This document shows, piece after piece, positions 32,687 to 35,551 of a stretch of DNA of 35,551 nt (within the stretch, counting starts at the first letter, position 1; the number at the start of each line of letters is the position of its first letter). A program made the translations under genes and the position numbers. The stretch is from DAITAZ01 sp036824045 (GTDB lineage Bacteria; Pseudomonadota; Gammaproteobacteria; Burkholderiales; Rhodocyclaceae). A model generated the notes under the pieces. It was given only the letters and a program-made list of their open reading frames with translations. It was not told the DNA's origin and did not search any database. The stretch spans positions 1-35,551 of the forward strand of contig DAITAZ010000039.1 of the NCBI GenBank assembly GCA_036824045.1. Reading direction: 5' to 3'.

Positions 32687-32840
32687 CGAAGATCTCCTGT
32701 TTTGACATGGCACCAGGTGGCCCCCAACTCCAGGGACGCTTTATCTACCTGCAGCCACTTGTTACAGCGAAGGCTCGCTGTTTCCAGCCCCCGGCCCAAT
32801 AAAGCCAAGGACCTGAAATCATTTGCCCCCGGGGCACCAA
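32687..32840 (-). promoter_or_regulatory. rpmI-rplT leader, possible L20 control region
   Basis: This 154-nt spacer is much longer than others in the operon. It contains a 7-bp hairpin ACAGCGA-AGGC-TCGCTGT (32764-32781) and, nearer rpmI, a CACC-T-GGTG palindrome. No ORF is seen. L20 autocontrol is known in E. coli and Bacillus; a link here is inferred from position only. Confidence 0.4.
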
Positions 32841-33371
32841 TCAGTGCTTTTTCTTACCCGGAGCCATCACCATCACCATCTGGCGCCCTTCAAGCTTGGG
32901 AAACTGCTCAACCACCCCCACACCATCCAGGTCAGCCTTTACACGCTCCAGCAAGCGCACACCAAACTCCTGGTGCGCCATCTCTCGCCCACGGAAACGC
33001 AGGGTCACTTTCACCTTGTCACCCTCCTGGAGAAAGCGGGTCAGGTTACGCAACTTGATCTGGTAATCGTTTTCGTCAGTACCCGGCCGGAGTTTGATCT
33101 CCTTGACCTGCACCTGTTTTTGTTTGGCCTTGGCCTCGTGCGCCTTTTTTGCCTCAGCGTACTTGAACTTGCCATAGTCCATGATCCGGCACACCGGAGG
33201 CTTGGCCAGAGGAGCGATCTCCACTAGATCCACCCCCGCCTCATCAGCCATCAAGAGCGCCTGCCGGGTGCTCACTACGCCGATCTGCTCCCCTTCTTCC
33301 CCGAGCAAACGCACTTCCGGAACATTGATTTCCCCGTTGAGGCGATGCTGCTGCTTAGCCTGTTGAACTAT
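32841..33371 (-). CDS. infC: Translation initiation factor IF-3 (AUA start codon)
   Basis: IF-3 (176 aa) blocks premature 50S joining and checks start-codon pairing. The N-domain has INVPEVRLLGEEGEQIGVVS and KPPVCRIMDYGKFKYAEAK; the C-domain has KEIKLRPGTDENDYQIKLRN and FRGREMAHQEFG. Coding homology runs upstream of the first GTG (33314) through HRLNGEINVPE to an ATA codon at 33371, with GGAG exactly 8 nt upstream. No ATG, GTG or TTG fits this N-terminus. infC is known to use rare starts (AUU in E. coli) for self-control, so AUA is the likely start. It lies 41 nt after thrS. Confidence 0.93.
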   Translation of the reverse strand: MVQQAKQQHRLNGEINVPEVRLLGEEGEQIGVVSTRQALLMADEAGVDLVEIAPLAKPPVCRIMDYGKFKYAEAKKAHEAKAKQKQVQVKEIKLRPGTDENDYQIKLRNLTRFLQEGDKVKVTLRFRGREMAHQEFGVRLLERVKADLDGVGVVEQFPKLEGRQMVMVMAPGKKKH

Positions 33372-33412
33372 GACCTGATCTCCGCGATAGACAAAAAAAC
33401 AAGCCGTGCCGC

Positions 33413-35326
33413 CTAGCTACGGCGCTCATGACGCTCTTCACTCAAGCGCGCCACAAGTGCCTCAACTGGCATCTGCCCGAGGTCGACACCCCCTCGGGCA
33501 CGCACGGCCACGATTCCGGCTGCCTTCTCTTTATCGCCAACGACGATCTGATAAGGCAACCGCTGCATGCTATGTTCGCGTATTTTATAAGTAATCTTTT
33601 CGTTCCGCAAATCCGCCTCGGCGCGGAACCCCGCGCTGACAAGGCGTTGCGCCACATCCCGCGCGTAGTCCGCCTGCCCTTCGGAGATATTCATAACAAC
33701 CGCATGCACAGGCGCCAGCCAAAGCGGGAAGGCACCAACATAGTGTTCAATCAATATTCCGGTGAAACGCTCAAGCGACCCGAAGAGCGCCCGGTGCAAC
33801 ATTACCGGACGGCGGCGACTGTTATCTTCCGCGACGTAGGAAATATCAAACCGTTCCGGCAGGTTCATATCCACCTGCAAGGTACCGCACTGCCAGTCAC
33901 GCCCGATGGCATCCCGAAGCACAAACTCTAGTTTCGGCCCATAAAAAGCCCCCTCGCCCGGAAACAACTCATAGCTCATGCCCATCTGATCCAAAGCGGA
34001 GGAAAGGGCGCCTTCCAGCTTGTCCCAGGTGTCGTCCGAGCCAATCCGATTTTCCGGCCGCGTGGACAACTTTATGCGAACGTCTTCAAAACCAAAATCG
34101 CGGTAGATGTCCAGGATCAGGGCAACCACGTCACGGCACTCCCGCTCCATCTGCTCCTCGGTGCAAAAAATGTGAGCGTCGTCCTGCGTAAAATGGCGCA
34201 CGCGCAACAAACCATGCAATGCCCCCGAGGGCTCGTAACGGTGAACCTTGCCGAATTCGGCCATGCGAACAGGCAAATCCCGATAACTCTTGATCCCCTG
34301 CGCGAACAGACTGACCGCCCCAGGACAATTCATGGGCTTGAGCGCAAAAACCCGCTCATCCTCGGTCTGGGTGGTAAACATGTTCTGGCGATAGTTTTGC
34401 CAGTGGCCAGAAGTTTCCCACAATGCGCGATCCATGACGTCCGGCGTATTGACCTCAACGTAACCAGCCAACTCCTGGCGCTCTCTCATATACCCAATGA
34501 GCGACTGGAACAGCCTCCAGCCTTTCGGGTGCCAGAATACCGATCCGGGCGCCTCATCCTGAAAATGGAACAAGTCAAGCTGGGGACCCAGCTTTCGGTG
34601 ATCCCGCCGCTCAGCCTCTTCAAGCATCGTCAAGTAGGCTTCCTGCTCCTCTTTCCGCGCCCAAGCCGTGCCGTAGATGCGCTGGAGCATCTCGTTACGG
34701 GAATCTCCCCGCCAGTAGGCCCCGGCCACTTTCATCAGCTTGAACACCTTGAGCTTGCCAATGGAAGGTACGTGCGGCCCGCGACACAAATCGATGAAAT
34801 CACCCTCCCGGTAGAGTGAAACATCCTCACCCGCCGGGATCGAGGCGATGAGCTCCGCCTTGTAATGCTCGCCGATTCCCTTGAAGAACTCGACAGCCTT
34901 GTCGCGGGACCACACCTCGCGGACCACCGGGTAGTCCTTTTTGGCCAACTCGGTCATGCGCTGTTCGATTTTCGCCAGATCCTCCGGCGTAAAGGGGCGC
35001 TTGTAGGCGAAATCGTAGTAGAACCCGTTCTCGATGACCGGCCCGATGGTGACCTGAGCGTCCGGAAACAATTCCTTGACCGCGTAGGCAAGCAAGTGGG
35101 CGGTTGAGTGACGGAGAACCTCCAGCCCTGCAGGATCTTTGTCGGTAACGATCGCCAGCGCCGTATCAGCCTCAATCACGTGGGAGGTATCCACGAGACG
35201 TCCATCCACCCGGCCGGCCAATGCCGCCTTGGCGAGACCCGCGCCAATCGACGCAGCGACTTGAGCGACCGAAACGGCACTCTCAAAGGAGCGAACCGAC
35301 CCATCCGGCAAGGTGATGTTGGGCAT
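33413..35326 (-). CDS. thrS: Threonine-tRNA ligase
   Basis: ThrS (637 aa, close to E. coli 642) charges tRNA-Thr. The TGS domain (1-62) starts MPNITLPDGSVRSFESAVSV. The editing domain has LRHSTAHLLAYAVKELFPDA and later a conserved Cys-His motif. The class-II core includes motif 2 YEPSGALHGLLRVRHFTQDD, and MNCPGAV holds the zinc Cys. The C-terminal anticodon domain runs from about 535. The ATG at 35326 has GGAG about 9 nt upstream; longer in-frame starts run through the terminator and are rejected. It heads the translation operon. Confidence 0.98.
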   Translation of the reverse strand: MPNITLPDGSVRSFESAVSVAQVAASIGAGLAKAALAGRVDGRLVDTSHVIEADTALAIVTDKDPAGLEVLRHSTAHLLAYAVKELFPDAQVTIGPVIENGFYYDFAYKRPFTPEDLAKIEQRMTELAKKDYPVVREVWSRDKAVEFFKGIGEHYKAELIASIPAGEDVSLYREGDFIDLCRGPHVPSIGKLKVFKLMKVAGAYWRGDSRNEMLQRIYGTAWARKEEQEAYLTMLEEAERRDHRKLGPQLDLFHFQDEAPGSVFWHPKGWRLFQSLIGYMRERQELAGYVEVNTPDVMDRALWETSGHWQNYRQNMFTTQTEDERVFALKPMNCPGAVSLFAQGIKSYRDLPVRMAEFGKVHRYEPSGALHGLLRVRHFTQDDAHIFCTEEQMERECRDVVALILDIYRDFGFEDVRIKLSTRPENRIGSDDTWDKLEGALSSALDQMGMSYELFPGEGAFYGPKLEFVLRDAIGRDWQCGTLQVDMNLPERFDISYVAEDNSRRRPVMLHRALFGSLERFTGILIEHYVGAFPLWLAPVHAVVMNISEGQADYARDVAQRLVSAGFRAEADLRNEKITYKIREHSMQRLPYQIVVGDKEKAAGIVAVRARGGVDLGQMPVEALVARLSEERHERRS

Positions 35327-35346
35327 TACGCGATTCTCCGAAGAGC

Positions 35347-35378
35347 AAAAAAAAAGTGCGGTCGAGCCGCACTTTTTT
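35347..35378 (-). terminator. Intrinsic terminator in the thrS leader
   Basis: Inverted repeat AAAAAAGTGCGG (35350-35361), loop TCGAG, CCGCACTTTTTT (35367-35378). On the minus strand the stem is followed by nine T (35347-35355). It ends 20 nt before the thrS ATG, which leaves no room for a promoter in between, so thrS transcripts must read through it. CGGTCGAG (35359-35366) also pairs with CTCGACCG at 35399-35406, an alternative fold that would break the terminator. Confidence 0.88.
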
Positions 35379-35409
35379 ATCAAAACAACAAAACGGATCT
35401 CGACCGGCG

Positions 35410-35442
35410 TCAGCAACCAATCATCCGAGTTCGAAACACCAT
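35410..35442 (-). CDS. Candidate thrS leader peptide (10 aa)
   Basis: This short ORF encodes MVFRTRMIGC and stops with TGA. AAGG (35450-35453) sits 7 nt before its ATG. Codon 5 is ACT (Thr), flanked by two Arg codons. Its stop lies 3 nt before the antiterminator strand (35399-35406) and about 31 nt before the terminator stem. A ribosome at the stop would cover that strand, while one waiting at codon 5 would not. A single Thr codon is weak for a classical leader, so this is a hypothesis. Confidence 0.4.
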   Translation of the reverse strand: MVFRTRMIGC

Positions 35443-35497
35443 CGTTTTGCCTTTTGTACGTTTTTGCTACCTGCAGCCAAACAGCGTCTGGCAATAC

Positions 35498-35551
35498 TGG
35501 TAGGCGCGATTGGACTCGAACCAACGACCCCCACCATGTCAAGGTGGTGCT
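35498..35551 (-). tRNA. tRNA-Val (GAC), 5' part beyond window
   Basis: The 3' 54 nt of a tRNA are present. The anticodon arm is CCACC-TTGACAT-GGTGG with anticodon GAC, the T arm is GTTGG-TTCGAGT-CCAAT, then CGCGCCT, discriminator A and encoded CCA (35498-35500). The 5' acceptor and D arm lie outside. It lies 171 nt upstream of thrS on the same strand and may share its transcript. Confidence 0.95.

Noticed and set aside
35453..35480. TTGGCT-N16-TACAAA as the promoter of thrS
   Set aside because: It would begin transcription only about 4 nt before the leader ORF ATG, removing its ribosome-binding site, and both boxes are only 4/6. It is possible if the ORF is not translated, but not supported enough to list.
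1..35551. Mobile elements, CRISPR arrays, defence or toxin-antitoxin systems
   Set aside because: Looked for on both strands. No transposase, integrase, terminal inverted repeats, spaced repeats or known defence proteins are visible. Apart from two small unknown proteins, the gene content is core.

Overview
This is a GC-rich chromosomal segment from a motile, flagellated betaproteobacterium. The placement rests on gene order (flgN-flgM-flgA facing flgBCDEFGHIJ; dapA-bamC-MBL hydrolase; surE-pcm-nlpD-rpoS; thrS-infC-rpmI-rplT-pheST-ihfA-merR), on the RpoS/NlpD block and on zinc-free L28/L33. The order within the class cannot be fixed by reading alone. Nearly everything is core genome. I see no insertion sequence, prophage, CRISPR array, toxin-antitoxin pair or defence system.

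Region 1 (1-9713) is a flagellar cluster. The minus strand carries rod, hook and ring genes flgB, C, D, E, F, a 61-aa unknown ORF, then G, H, I, J. A sigma-28-type promoter just after flgJ points out of the window, toward the expected flgK. The plus strand carries flgA, then flgM and flgN behind another sigma-28-type promoter. Region 2 (9749-11556) has rpmB-rpmG (plus) facing a membrane fatty-acid desaturase (minus), with a shared bidirectional terminator. The desaturase promoter carries two direct 9-bp repeats.

Region 3 (11585-17527, all minus) has rlmD, tRNA-Ser(UGA), purN, a DUF3108 protein, an RsmB-type rRNA methyltransferase and an MscS-type channel. Divergent to rlmD is the L16 hydroxylase gene roxA (plus), followed by a tiny Ala/Pro-rich lipoprotein gene. 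Region 4 (19251-23082, minus) has a histone-deacetylase-like hydrolase, dapA, bamC and a YycJ-type metallo-hydrolase. mltB (plus) then runs into rpoS (minus) with a 55-bp overlap of coding ends.

Region 5 (24286-27917, minus) is tRNA-Pro(GGG)-surE-pcm-nlpD-rpoS, a stationary-phase and cell-envelope block. Region 6 (27943-35551, minus) is tRNA-Val(GAC, partial)-thrS-infC-rpmI-rplT-pheS-pheT-ihfA-merR, the conserved translation/IHF operon. Its control sites are the most interesting part of the window. infC reads back to an AUA start with a strong ribosome-binding site. An intrinsic terminator lies just before pheS. The thrS leader holds a 10-codon ORF, an 8-nt antiterminator strand and a terminator laid out like a classical attenuator. 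No wholly new multi-gene system is evident; the thrS leader and the small flagellar ORF are the best candidates for something undescribed.
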